DNA of 64,000 bases from Epiperipatus broadwayi (lineage: Eukaryota; Onychophora; Udeonychophora; Euonychophora; Peripatidae), in NCBI GenBank assembly GCA_028023455.1, contig JAQFVV010006505.1, positions 372,001 to 436,000 of the forward strand. Direction: 5' to 3'. Positions 43,220-54,179 of the stretch are shown piece by piece; the first letter of the stretch is position 1, and each line of letters opens with the position of its first letter. The notes beneath the pieces are model-generated. The model saw nothing but the letters and a program-made list of their open reading frames with translations. It was not told the origin of the DNA and did not search any database. Made by a program: the position numbers and the translations under genes.

Positions 43220-43823
43220 AATGGGTCTGAACTCAATTCAGTACCCATACATTTTGGTGTCTTTGGCTCTTTAACAACCATAGCCACCACTATCCTATTA
43301 GCAGGATTGGTGTTAAACCACTAAACATCACATGATCACTATCTTATACTAGCACAATAATTGGTATAAACAATTCAAAATACAGCAAAACTCTCCATAT
43401 AGTAGTGCCATCTTGTGCCAACAAGAGCAATCAATGGATGCCAGAAGGCTTGTGCATAAAATCCCTATCTAGTGCCTACTCATCCAATATCCCCAGACTA
43501 GTTTCTGGCTTGTGGCCTTCATCAGTGAGGAGCCTTGGATCTGAGAGCACTGCACCTAGATCTTAGGATCTATTGCAACCCTCCAGCACCCACCTTTTAA
43601 CTCTATTTAACTACAAAACTATGAAGGCCACAAGCCAGAAACTAGTCTGGGGATATTGGATGAGTAGGCACTAGATAGGGATTTTATGCACAAGCCTTCT
43701 GGCATCCATTGATTGCTCTTGTTGGCACAAGATGGCACTACTATATGGAGAGTTTTGCTGTATTTTGAATTGTTTATAACAATTATTGTGCTAGTATGAG
43801 ATAGTGATCATGTGATGTATTTT
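43220..43823. mobile_element. Family A foldback A9
   Basis: Minus arm from about 43220 (including CTGAACTCAATTCAGTACCC, ACATCACATGATCACTATC) to 43620 and plus arm 43622-43823 ending AGATAGTGATCATGTGATGT. The arms pair through the ATACAGCAAAACTCTCCATA termini. The minus arm has an intact ribozyme; the plus arm keeps only the GAAAC half. It is followed directly by family G sequence. A clean duplication was not found, possibly because of insertion within another repeat. Confidence 0.82.
43482..43540 (-). ncRNA. Hammerhead-like ribozyme in A9
   Basis: Same sequence as in A8: outer AUCCAA/UUGGAU, stem I UCCUCA/UGGGGA with one U.G, core CUGAUGA, GAAAC, helix III ACUAGU, GUC site. Good candidate for an in vitro cleavage assay as a dimer. 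Confidence 0.62.
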
Positions 43824-43844
43824 AATAATTATATTTATTGTAAT

Positions 43845-44020
43845 GTAATGTAAATAATGAACATTGGGTGGGATTGTAGTAGAATAGGTCATGTGATTGT
43901 GTAAAAAAAAATGATAGAGTTCCAATAAAGAATGAAAGTTGGGGTTTTAAATATTTTTTTTTTATTTAGAGTAAGTTGTCTCTTTAAATTTTGTTTTAAA
44001 TTGATTATTTTAGAGTTGGG
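43845..44020 (+). repeat. Family G repeat, plus copy
   Basis: Defines the unit TTATTGTAATGTAATGTAAATAATG...GTAGAATAG.TCATGTGATTGTG...TTCCAATAAAGAATGAAAG...GAGTAAGTTGTCTCTTTAAATTTTG. Copies at 37508 (minus), 61145/61320 and 62110-62240. Confidence 0.75.
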
Positions 44021-44710
44021 GATATTCTGCAAAGCTTGTTAAGAGCTTATTTGTGAGCTCTATATATAACATTTGTAATACAAGGTTGTTAAATTAAGTC
44101 ATGTGACATATGACTTTATTTCTTTGTAATAACATTTCTATATATAACATTCTCCCTATATATATATATATATAACATTTCTAGATATAACATCCTCCAT
44201 ATATATATATATATTAAATGTAACATTTAAATCGAAATAATTTCTCCACATTTTTCTATTAAAACATATATATCTATAAATAAGATTTTCTTATAAAATT
44301 TTAAGCGATTAGTAATTTAAAATTATTTACACTTCAGTTAAATATAATTAAAATTCAAGCTTCAATAGAGAAAAAAATTAAATATTGTAGAAGTAGTTTT
44401 TGACAGTGCATATATAGACCAAAGGAGAGTTAAAATCTAAAGAAAAGTACAAAATCTAACAACTAACAAATATTTCTATTTTCAAAGTTTTTTTTCTCTA
44501 AGTGACAATCATTATTGACGTTAAAAGGCTGCAGTGTTTATGCCTTGAGGTAAATGCATTCTGAATGTTTCACAAAACTTTAACTAATGCTGGAAAACAT
44601 TCACAATATAATCTTTGGTAAATAAAAAAAAAACAATTTTACTAATATAAAACGGAGTTCATTTACGCCCAATTAAAGCAATACGTTATATTAATCACAC
44701 ACATGGTAGC
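44021..44710. other. AT-rich stretch with TA microsatellites
   Basis: Two short ATAACATT..(TA)n repeats at 44140-44215; otherwise nothing recognised. Confidence 0.5.
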
Positions 44711-44714
44711 ATCA

Positions 44715-45150
44715 CCAATACTACATTGTATACAAGAGAATATACATGTAAATGGAAAAAAAATGGGTGATTTATTTTGTAAATTATGTAAGGAAGGAAT
44801 AGAAAATATTAGGCATCTGTTAATTGAATGTAAATGCTTGAAAACAGAAAGGGTACATAATAATGAAATTATGGAAGAATAAATATAAAAAAAGTGATTA
44901 TACAGAAAGTGAATTATTGGTTTTTATGCTGGGTTTGGGAAAAGATAAAGGGGATTTAGATATAAAGGCTATAGAGTTGACAAAGATTATGTTGTGGAAA
45001 TGGGATGGACCAGAATATGGGAAAATTTAGAGTGGGGAATGGAAAATAAAGTGGCTAACAGGTTTATCTGGGTATAATTGCTGAGATATTCTTGACTTCG
45101 TTTAAGGAGAAGTCACAATACATCACATAACATCACAACATCACATCACA
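44715..45150 (+). pseudogene. LINE 3' fragment, second copy
   Basis: Collinear with 12635-13042: the knuckle CKLCKEGIENIRHLLIECKC is readable with one frame correction, then the untranslated end TTAGAGTGGGGAATGGAAAATAAAGTGGC and a TCACATAACATCACAACATCACATCACAT tail. A typical 5'-truncated LINE insertion. Its similarity to the 9.8-13.0 kb copy indicates recent activity of the family. Confidence 0.85.
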
Positions 45151-45154
45151 TATA

Positions 45155-45450
45155 TTGTATTGAATATTCAGAAGAAAGCAGAAAGTTATACAGATAACCA
45201 TGAATTAATAATATTATGACAGCATCTAATAATTATAAAAAGTTGGCAACCTTTTTTTTAAAACTTTAAATTGGCACTCATATATGTATATGAGCATATA
45301 TGATGTAATTTTTTTTTCTTCGATTAAATATGAAATTTTTATATATAAGTTAAATCTAGAAAATAAAATTCCATTTATTGATATAAAATAAAATATTACA
45401 TGATATATAATTACAGTGAGAAATATTTTTATTTTTATACAGCACAGTAT
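45155..45450. other. AT-rich stretch, no recognised feature
   Basis: Nothing recognised. Confidence 0.4.
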
Positions 45451-45451
45451 T

Positions 45452-45592
45452 TATTGTAATATATACCAAAGAAAATCAACCTCCACACATGCGCTGTTTT
45501 AATATAAATTGACGTAACCACACGTGGCAATTTATATTAAAATAGCCCATGTGTGAAGTTTGATTTACTTCCGTGTATATTATGATATATAA
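45452..45592. repeat. Short hairpin
   Basis: AAATCAACCTCCACACATG.GCTGTTTTAATATAAATTG pairs with CAATTTATATTAAAATAGCCCATGTGTGAAGTTTGATTT around GACGTAACCACACGTGG. Probably a small foldback or MITE. Confidence 0.7.
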
Positions 45593-46021
45593 TTGTAAAC
45601 TATGACATGATAATTGTATTTTTATATTGGACTATTTTCATCATCTAATACGACTATTGAATGTCTTTAGAAAAATTTAACTTTATTTAAATATTCCAAA
45701 TACATTAAACTATTAGTTATAGCACATCAAACAGGTTAGTACATGCACAATGTTGTAAGAGGTATTAGTCTTCCCTCTTCTTTAGGTGTTGCTAGCCTGA
45801 CCAGTGACAGTACTAGCATGGGATTTGAACCTGGATCCTTAGATTCTTAAGTTTGAATTTTGAGGTAATGTTCTAACCAACTGAGCCATCCTGCCAAAGG
45901 TAACAGTCTGTAGTAATCTTATATACTTATCTATGAGAATCCTTCTGATTTCTTCACTTTTTCCTAAGAGCAAAGTTGATTAGTGGTTTCCATACATTAT
46001 GTATAGTCACACTAGGTTGGC

Positions 46022-46285
46022 TTATGGGATTTTTGCCATTGTCATGTGAGCAGCTTCTTTAAATTTTCTTCCATGTACCTTTTCTTCTCTATCCAATATT
46101 TTTGTGCTTTCCCAATTAAACATATGTTCACTGGCACATACATGCTCTGCTACCTTCGACACATCTGTTTTCTCTCTTCTAATCATCAGTTTGTTTTCTT
46201 GAAAGTGTTTTTCAATGAGACAACTGGTCTCACCAATATATGTTCTTCCACATTCACATGACAATGGCAAAAAATCCAATAAGCC
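46022..46285 (-). pseudogene. Penelope-like GIY-YIG endonuclease remnant
   Basis: Minus-strand frame: LPLSCECGRTYIGETSCLIEK, then HFQENK, VSKVAEHVCASEHMFNWES, TKILDREEKVHGRKFKEAAHM. It follows the PLE GIY-YIG pattern closely: C.CG..YIGET.R.+..R..EH, S.+AEH....H.+.W..T.+L..E.....R..+EA. The YIG core and the following glutamate are retained, while the R expected after ET has changed. The preceding GIY strand is replaced by LPLSCE, and only this domain is present, so it cannot mobilise itself. Domain role: target nicking for retrotransposition. Confidence 0.8.
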
Positions 46286-46399
46286 TTCTAGTGTGACTAT
46301 ACATAATGTATGGAAACTACTAATCAACTTTGCTCTTAGGAAAAAGTGGAGAAATCAGAAAGATTCTCATATATAAGTATATGAAATTATTACAAACTG

Positions 46400-46500
46400 T
46401 TGCCTTTGGCAGGATGGCTTAGTTGGTTAGTGCATTAACTCAAAACTCAAGAATCTAAAGATGAAGGTTCGAATCCTATGCTAGTACTGTCACTGGTCAG
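46400..46500 (+). repeat. tRNA-like segment inside family B, plus arm
   Basis: GGCAGGATGGCTTAGTTGGTTAG gives a good A box and GAAGGTTCGAATCCTATGC a perfect B box (GGTTCGAATCC), separated by a long variable region as in class II tRNAs. The minus arm (45820-45895) and the copies at 59075-59165 and 60240-60335 have the same layout. An internal RNA polymerase III promoter is a reasonable inference. No true acceptor stem forms. Confidence 0.6.
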
Positions 46501-46719
46501 ACCAACAACACCTAAAGAAGAGAGGAGACTAATGCCTCTCAAAACGTTGTGCATATACTAATCTGTTTGATGTGCTATTACATAAAGACATTCATTAGAT
46601 GATAGAAACAGTCCAATATTACATAAAGACATTCATTACATGATAGAAACAGTCCAATATAAAAATACAACTAGAACACCATCATCACAAACCTTCAGGA
46701 AAACACGATGACATGATAA

Positions 46720-47722
46720 GTTTTATGGAACTTTCTTTCATGGAAACAACCCTGACATTGTTTATAATTTAATATGTGGTTATTAGACATATCTATTTTT
46801 TCCTCAATGAGTAATAAATTATATAATTAATTATATATGTCTGTGTGTAGATAATAATTGAATATTACTCTTGCTAACTAATCTATAATTAATATCAAAG
46901 TTTATAAAAAATTCTTTTAATACACCTTGTAAAATGAAATAGTTCATGCACATTTATTTCTATTAAAAATTGAAATCTCATTTCTTTAGATTAAAAAAAA
47001 AATGTTACAAACTTATATTTAAAAATGTGTGGATTTTTTTTTTTCTCGTTTTTATATGGTTTGGAGCAAGTTTCACTAAAAATAGAGAACCAAAAAGAGC
47101 AATAATCAATACTAAGATGATGTTGAAATTCGGTTTAAAGAAGAAAACATAATATAGAAAAAGATTTTCACATAAAAAAACAGATACATACATATAATGT
47201 AAAATTTTAAAATATTAACTTTATTCACATTCAATAAAATGAAATGATTAATAAAACCTCAGTAAAGCAAAAATACAGAGTAAAATATTATAAAACGCTT
47301 TTTAACAACATATATATAAATTGTAATGGTAGATAAAGGGATATATGGATGCATGGAGATGTTTATTTTATTTATAATTATCACATATTGGTGCAACCAG
47401 TAAAAAATATGTCATTAAATATTTTATGGAATACAGAGCACCTGAACTCAGTTCTAAATCAAGATTAGGATTACGATAATAATAAAACCAATTTACAACC
47501 ATTTATGTGAGGTTCAGACTAATTGTCACTTTATATAATAACTTCATTTACAATCAGGATATATCTCATATGTTCTTTAAGTGTCATTTTTGTTATGGAA
47601 GTCTTCCAATAATGAATTCTCCCATGTTAAAATATCCTAATTCACTCCCCAATAAATCTAATATATTCTTAGCCTACTCAGAACCATAAATAAATTATTG
47701 AAATAAACAATGTAAACAAGAC
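46720..47722. other. AT-rich stretch, no recognised feature
   Basis: Nothing recognised; short frames at 46970-47193 are low complexity. Confidence 0.4.
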
Positions 47723-47735
47723 AAAACTTAAATAA

Positions 47736-47842
47736 GAAGTCAAGCATTGGTGGTCGAGAGGTCAGCGACAGCTGCTTTACAAGCAGTTGTCCTGGGTTAG
47801 CGGGTTCACCTCCCGGCTGATGCTATGGCACATGGGGAAAAA
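47736..47842 (+). repeat. Short tRNA-like SINE, copy 8, with 13-bp TSD
   Basis: The best full-length copy. AAAACTTAAATAA flanks it at 47723-47735 and 47843-47855. The body GCATTGG...CTGATGC can pair as a seven-base acceptor stem with two wobble pairs; A box TGGTCGAGAGGTCAGCG, anticodon hairpin GCTGC-TTTACAA-GCAGT, T arm CGGG-TTCACCT-CCCG. It is followed by TATGGCACATGGGG and oligo(A). The element is nothing more than a tRNA-like unit plus a short tail. Confidence 0.92.
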
Positions 47843-47859
47843 AAAACTTAAATAACAAT

Positions 47860-48668
47860 GGCACAGATGCTAATTTTAAATAGTGAACTTGATTTAATAA
47901 AATTGTTTGAATACTAAAAAAATATCCATTATACACACAGAGAGAGATATAACCTTGGTTATATGCATACATAGGTATAATCTTGAATTGATATACCAGA
48001 AAGATATAGCCTGTTCTTTTCAATTAATGAAAAAAACTAAATTATAAGGGATTGCAATACCTAAACTTTATTAACTTCTTTAGATAGCCATATCTTGATA
48101 GACGACACATCTAATTCTTTACACATTAATATTATTATAAAATACATTTGCCTAAACTCCCAAAATGAACATAATCACAGCCTTTGAATCACAATATAAA
48201 AAAATTAAATACGTGTTCCAATAAATAAAATCACTATATAAAAATAGAATGCAATAAAAATATTTACAAACTTAAAAAAAAAGTTTAGGCCCTTAAAAAA
48301 ACAGTCTTATGATGGAATTAATAATGATTGTATATAGTATCAATTTATATTCTAAAACTATACATGTATCTTTGGTATAGTAATCTTTTATATTTTTATG
48401 CTACTTGGGTTGCTGTATCAGTAAGAGTTTTAAAAAACACAAGTGATTCACTTGTGCTTAGAGATTATTCTTATAAGCCAACCATTACTGACTGTGCTTA
48501 AATAAGGGCTTGATCTTGTTCTGTGCCTGTTATTTTAATTGACAACTGGCCCAGAATAGGATTAAGACCATAGTTAAGGATTGTCAGTCAAGGTTGTCAT
48601 ATATAAGAGTAAGCTCACTAATGAGTGAGTGTGCTTAAATTTATATACTAAAATCAAACAGCACTGGT
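47860..48668. other. AT-rich stretch, no recognised feature
   Basis: Nothing recognised. Confidence 0.4.
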
Positions 48669-48671
48669 TTG

Positions 48672-48887
48672 CAGATTAATTTCCTTCTACGTAAACACAC
48701 ACACATATATATACTGTAACAAAATAAATATGAGAGCATATCTTTTTTAATGTCCCATAATTTGGGCAGATTAATTTCCTTCTATGCAAACACACACACA
48801 TATACATATACTGTAACAAATAAATATGAGGGCATACCCTTTTTTTAATATCCCATAATTTGGGCAGATTAATTTCCTTCTATGCAA

Positions 48888-48920
<33 letters not shown>

Positions 48921-49012
48921 CTGTAACAGAATAAATATAAGGGCACACTCTTCTTTTAATGTCCCATAATTTGGGTGCAATTTGTAACAGAATAAATATG
49001 TGGGCCATGCTG
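48672..49012. repeat. ~95-bp tandem repeat x 3.5 with CA/TA microsatellite core
   Basis: Units GCAGATTAATTTCCTTCTA.G, CAAACACACACACATATA, ACTGTAACA.AATAAATATGAG and TTAATGTCCCATAATTTGGG start near 48672, 48766 and 48864; a partial unit ends near 49010. Length differences are in the (CA)n(TA)n part. The frame over it is a by-product. Confidence 0.9.
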
Positions 49013-49014
49013 CA

Positions 49015-49625
49015 TCCTGAGTCATAGCCAAATTACTGATCACCATTTGTGACAAAAAATAAATAAACTAAGGAAGATCAATCCTAATTTAATAATGCCC
49101 ATGAAATGTAGTGCCATTTGTAACAGAATGAAAATAATAAACTAAAGTCAATATCAATCAATGAATAACAATCTAACACTTAAGTTAATAAAAGAATGAT
49201 AATAATTGTTGTTGTAACCTCAGAGATTCTAATAGCATTTAGAAAGAATAGAAAACAAATACAACTTTACTTCAAACTACCCTAAAATATAAGCATTATT
49301 TGAAATAAATTAAAGATAAAGCAATAAAACTAAATATCACTGTCTTATAAATAACAGTATATGTCTCTTATATAAATCCCTTATAATACAATGAAAAGAA
49401 TCACAAAGAATTAGGACGGATACACTTTAAAATTCCTTATGAATAAACACACTATTTAAAATAATACAAACTTGTATTAAAGTCAAATACTATTTCTATT
49501 TTTATTTCATTGAAATGATCCATAGATTGATGAAATAATAATACTAAATGTCCTAGAAGTTTACAATATCAATGATATCTAACAAAATATACAACTCAAT
49601 CATTGATTTACAATTACAACTAAGA
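49015..49625. other. AT-rich stretch, no recognised feature
   Basis: Nothing recognised. Confidence 0.4.
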
Positions 49626-49637
49626 AAAATAAAAGTA

Positions 49638-50626
49638 TTAAATCACAAAACAACCCATGATCATCATTCTTCATGCATACATAAGTTGTTTACACAGAGG
49701 CAAAACTTTCCATACAGTAGCACCACTCTATGCAAGCAAAAGTAATCAATGGGTGCAGGAAGGGTTGTGCACAAAATCCCACATCTAGTGCATATTCAAG
49801 CAATATTGCCAGACTAATTTCTACCTTGTGGTATACATCAGTGGGAGCCTTACATCTGAGAGCACTGTATTTAGATCTTAGGATCTAATGCAACTCACCA
49901 GCAGCCATCATTAACCTTAGCTAACTATAAAACTTTGAGTTCAAAATAAAAACCACAATAATGCTTTCAATTCAAGCTCATTAGCTTGTGTAGTCAGATA
50001 GATTTGAACTCAGTTCAGCATTTTTACTTTTTGGTGTCTTTGGTTCTTTAATAACAACAGTCAACATAATCCTATTGGGCAGGATTGGTATTAAACCACT
50101 AAACATCACATAATCACCATTCTTTAAGCTTACACAAACTGATTACACTGAGAATAACTTTCCACACTTTAGTGTCACTCAGTGTAAGCCTACAACCATT
50201 AATTACTCTGGCTTTCACTGAGTGGCACTACTGTATGGAGAGTTTTGCCTTTGTGTAAACAGCTTATGTAAGCATAAAGAATGGTGATCATTTAATGTTT
50301 AGTAGTTTAATTCCAATCCTGTTAATAGGATTATGGTGATTGCAGTACAAGCTAATGAGCTTGAATTGAAAACATTATTGTGTTTTCATTTTGGACTCAA
50401 AGCTTTATAGTTAGTGAATAATGTAAAGGGCAATTGCTGGAGGGTTGCATTAGATCCAAAGATCTATGTACAGTACTTTCAGATTCAAGGCTTCTCACTG
50501 ATGAAAGCCACAAGCTAGAAACTAATCTGGGGATATTGGATGAGTAGACACTAGATAGGAATTTTATGCACAAACCTTCCTGCATCTATTGATTACTCTG
50601 ACTTGCACTGAGTGGTGCTAATGTGT
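49638..50626. mobile_element. Family A giant foldback A10 (989 bp) with 12-bp TSD
   Basis: AAAATAAAAGTA at 49626-49637 and 50627-50638. The left half is a long minus unit (49638 to about 50190) and the right half a long plus unit (about 50195-50626). Both include the CCTATTGGG/CCTGTTAATAGG, TTCAATTCAAGCTC and ribozyme blocks. It appears to be two nearly full-length units in head-to-head orientation. The minus ribozyme is decayed (CTGATGT); the plus ribozyme at 50482-50541 is intact. Confidence 0.88.
50482..50541 (+). ncRNA. Hammerhead-like ribozyme in A10 with covarying stem II
   Basis: Core CTGATGA and GAAAC. Stem II reads AAGC-CACAA-GCTA where other copies have AGGC-CACAA-GCCA, a G-C to A-T compensatory replacement. 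Stem I TTCTCA/TGGGGA still pairs with two G.U, outer ATTCAA/TTGGAT pairs fully. Helix III is ACTAAT, so the palindrome and the site (ATC) are slightly altered but still NUH. The A.A 10.1/11.1 pair is present here too. Confidence 0.62.
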
Positions 50627-50639
50627 AAAATAAAAGTAA

Positions 50640-53600
50640 TACTAACTAAATTTTACTATTCCACTAATATCAATATATTCTTATTAACTAAGTCAATTAT
50701 ATTAAGATTAAATACGTAATAAAAATACAAAATAAATTAACCTAATGTATCTTTCCATTTTCATCCATGTAAAATATTATAAAATAAAATCAACCTATTA
50801 AATATCATTAAGATTTTTATTACCCAATCATAACAATACACCAGTAAAAGATAGATTTCTATTTGATGCTTATTCTAACAATTGACAAATTAAATCCAAT
50901 TATTCTTCAATTTATTAAAGCTAAGTTATTAAAACTTTTCACTCTCAAAGCATATAAAATATTGTTAGATTTGTTATAATCAAATATTAATATTAAAATG
51001 TAATATTTATATTAAATTTATAATCCACACTAACAAAGTTTAAATATAATTAAATCAAATTATTACCATTTGTAAATATATTACTATTACCAACTCTATA
51101 ACTGAATAAGATTATGGTCTTTATGGCTGTATAGTAACTTAATGTAATATTTATTTTAATCAATATTGACCCAGAGTAAAACACATGAACATTGCAATTA
51201 CCTTCACTCATCTTCAATTATTATCACATTTTCATCTTTATCAATTATCAAATAAATTCATATATAATTTCTTTATTCATATATTTATTACCCATTACTA
51301 ACAAAATAATTACAAAAAGCTTCCAATTGCTAATTAAATATTTGAGAATGTGAAATCAGTTAATTTATTGCTGTGTAAAATCTATACCTGGTAAAGTAAT
51401 ACTCATTAAATTCAATACAAAAAATGATATGTAATTATACTTTCTTACTCATTCTGTGTTTTTGATTTCCTAATTATTTTTATAACTGCCTCTAATGAAT
51501 TATGTGGTATAATCAATTAATGAATATTGTTTCATCTCACCCAAATACAATTAATCAATAAATTTGCATTACAAAATTGAATGACCAGAAAAGTTTATTT
51601 GTTTTAAATGAATTCAAAATTTATTAACAAATTGATAAAAATTAAATCAAATGTATATATATGGCAAATAATTTTTTAAAATATATGTATATAATCCAAC
51701 TATGCTTTAAGCAATAGGTTTTCAATTGAGATTAACTTTATATTTAAATAGGTGATTGCACATCAATCTCCACTTGTTAGATATTAAATGCTTATGTTTA
51801 CGTAACACAAAAAGATATTGTGGAATATTCATACATTCCAATTCAAGATATATCTTCTTTTTATATTTCCTATAAAATATAGTTAATCAAACTATGAAAG
51901 AAATATATACAAAATTGCATCTTCTTATTTCTTAATATAAATTTAAAAGAACAAAATATAATATATACTAATATGATATAATCTTATGGAATTTCTAATA
52001 TGAGTGATATATATGAAGTTAATTATAATTAATAAATAAAAAAATTTAATATTTTAAATTAAAATAATAATTACTATGCTGTAAAATATAACATCAAACT
52101 TAGGAAGACATAACTTTTACATTTAATATAGATAGATTATTACTTATCATATAATTATATGATTATTCATATCAATAAATATTATACATTTTAAATGCAG
52201 AGAAAAATATACAGTAATAGTAATGATGAATATAAGCAAATGATATGTGTAATAGTCTTTAAATATGGCCTTTCTAAAATAGTACCATAGTTTTAGTGAT
52301 TATTTTTTAAAACTATGATCTCATCTGTTTTATTATTCTAGAAAAAGTAGAGCTATAAGATGTGAAGTACACATTGTTAATTCCAATATTTTTCAAATAT
52401 CCAAAGTATCCTTTCATTCAGCAGATATTTGACCTATATAAGGTTATATGTGTGAAAATGGAAATTTATATCTACAATGATGCAATATAGATATTCTTTC
52501 ATTTAGCAAGTAATCAATTCATTAAACATTACAAATGAACAAGTGCCAGTTTCATCCATTATGATGCTATGGAAATGAATCCAATTTTCATTCCATGTAT
52601 AAATTATATATCAAGGTTATAAATATATATCAATAGATAAATGTTATCTTTGTGTACATTTTTTGTTGTTGTTAGAATTTAGATCTCATCATTGAAAATC
52701 AGATATTATTCATTTTTAAAGTGAAGAATCATTCTGATGGTTTGGAAATGCTAAGAATTAAATTTTGATTATTTTTTGTTTTAAAAAATTGTTGCTCCTC
52801 ACAAATCCTTGACACACTGTACAGTTCTGTATGAATATTGTTGCTTTTTATCCCATCATTATGACCAATTAACTATATACTTTTAAAATAAATAAAAAGA
52901 AATTTGTGTAAAAAAATTTAAATGTATTTCTGTTGAAGCTAAAACAAGAAAGAGCAAGTTACTCGTCAGTTCTATTTATAACTTTTCCCATTTATGTCAT
53001 AGTAACTATAGCAATATTTTTATTCTTTTTTTAACCAATTCTAGCTAACATTTTATAAATAAAAGTCTTCTTACACAATATTGACAAATAAAAAGAAATA
53101 CTTCACAATTATTACAGATAACAAACATTTATGTTTTTAATACAAATACCATTCTTTAATTCTAACACAAATTAAGCAATTTATAATACATTCTCACTAT
53201 ACTATATTGGAAATATATTTTCACATATATATCTTTCCAGTATAATATTATCAAGTAAAATAACAAATATATTTGAGACATTAGACAATTGTATTATTTA
53301 TAATTTACTATTGTGAATGCAGTAACAAAAATGCAATAATAACAAATAATAATTGTCTCCAAATCATATGGTTTATTATACACATATTCATTTTGAAATG
53401 AATAAAGTCAATTCATAATCTTAGACAATATGACTAATAATAAACAATTTTATATCAATATTACTGTTGTCATAGCAACACAGTTGAATGCTTTATAAGT
53501 TAAAATATCAACTATCAAAATCAAACAAGAAAAAAAATTATGACTGTCATTTTACCACATATGGAAACTCATCTCAAACTTCAGTAGCTACAACATATAT

Positions 53601-53645
53601 AGTGTTAAATTATTAATTTACTTATTTATTGTTACTTTTCAAATT
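50640..53645. other. AT-rich 3-kb stretch, no recognised feature
   Basis: Long, very A/T-rich, without repeats shared with the rest of the window and without a frame of interest. The only large area free of recognisable mobile elements. Confidence 0.45.
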
Positions 53646-53649
53646 CTAC

Positions 53650-53910
53650 CTGTCTTTTAATGGCATCAATGATAATTTTACTTGTTATATGAAGTTGTTC
53701 TTTTACCAAAAGAAAGTAGGCAATCATGTTATCACAGATGAAATGAGTAGACACTAAAGAAATTTTGCATCTCTCTTATTAACATCAATGGTGACTTCAT
53801 TTGTTATAAAGATTATTCTTTTATTACAAAAGTAAACAATCAAATTACCTTAGATGACAGAAGTAGAAACTAAAATAATTTTACATCTTTTTTCTTGGCA
53901 TCAATGTTTT
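53650..53910. repeat. ~115-bp tandem repeat x 2 and a partial
   Basis: ATCAATG.TGA.TTTA.TTGTTAT..AG.TTRTTCTTTTA.. AAAGTA..CAATCA is repeated at about 53663, 53784 and 53900. Confidence 0.7.
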
Positions 53911-53914
53911 TTTC

Positions 53915-54175
53915 TTTACTTTTTCATATACATATTATAATATGCATTATAAAAATGTTTATAATTGTGAAATATAAATTTAGAACCATAAAAATAATAC
54001 TTTTCTTGAGAGGGGTATCACATATCTCTTGTAGTTTTAACATTACAAAATCAGTTATAGCTGTTGCAGGTTGAATAAAATACTGAATTCTCTGATCAAC
54101 AATTCTGTAAAGTATTGAAGGTACTACAGTTATCATTCAATATCATGAATTGTTTTGTTATTGGAGAACACTTTG
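53915..54175. other. AT-rich stretch, no recognised feature
   Basis: Nothing recognised. Confidence 0.4.
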
Positions 54176-54179
54176 TAAA

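Larger units (their letters stand above)
45614..46707 (-). mobile_element. Family B: non-autonomous Penelope-like copy with 12-bp TSD
   Basis: ATGACATGATAA flanks the insertion (45602-45613 and 46708-46719). The minus-strand order is: endonuclease remnant (46270 to about 46020), TCAACTTTGCTCTTAGG, a class II tRNA-like segment, a hammerhead-like segment, and a 3' tail (ACATTCAATAG..TTAGATGATG..ATAGTCCAATATAAAAATAC). The right side, 46275-46707, is the same 3' part in plus orientation, meaning an inverted head. The last ~55 bp are duplicated at 46560-46660. This is the best-delimited PLE copy of the window and shows the mobiliser-type protein and the foldback architecture in one element. Confidence 0.78.

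Noticed and set aside
47736-47842. Functional tRNA gene
   Set aside because: The cloverleaf is close, but nine copies share a fixed 3' tail with oligo(A), have target duplications and carry an insertion before the T arm; this is a SINE.
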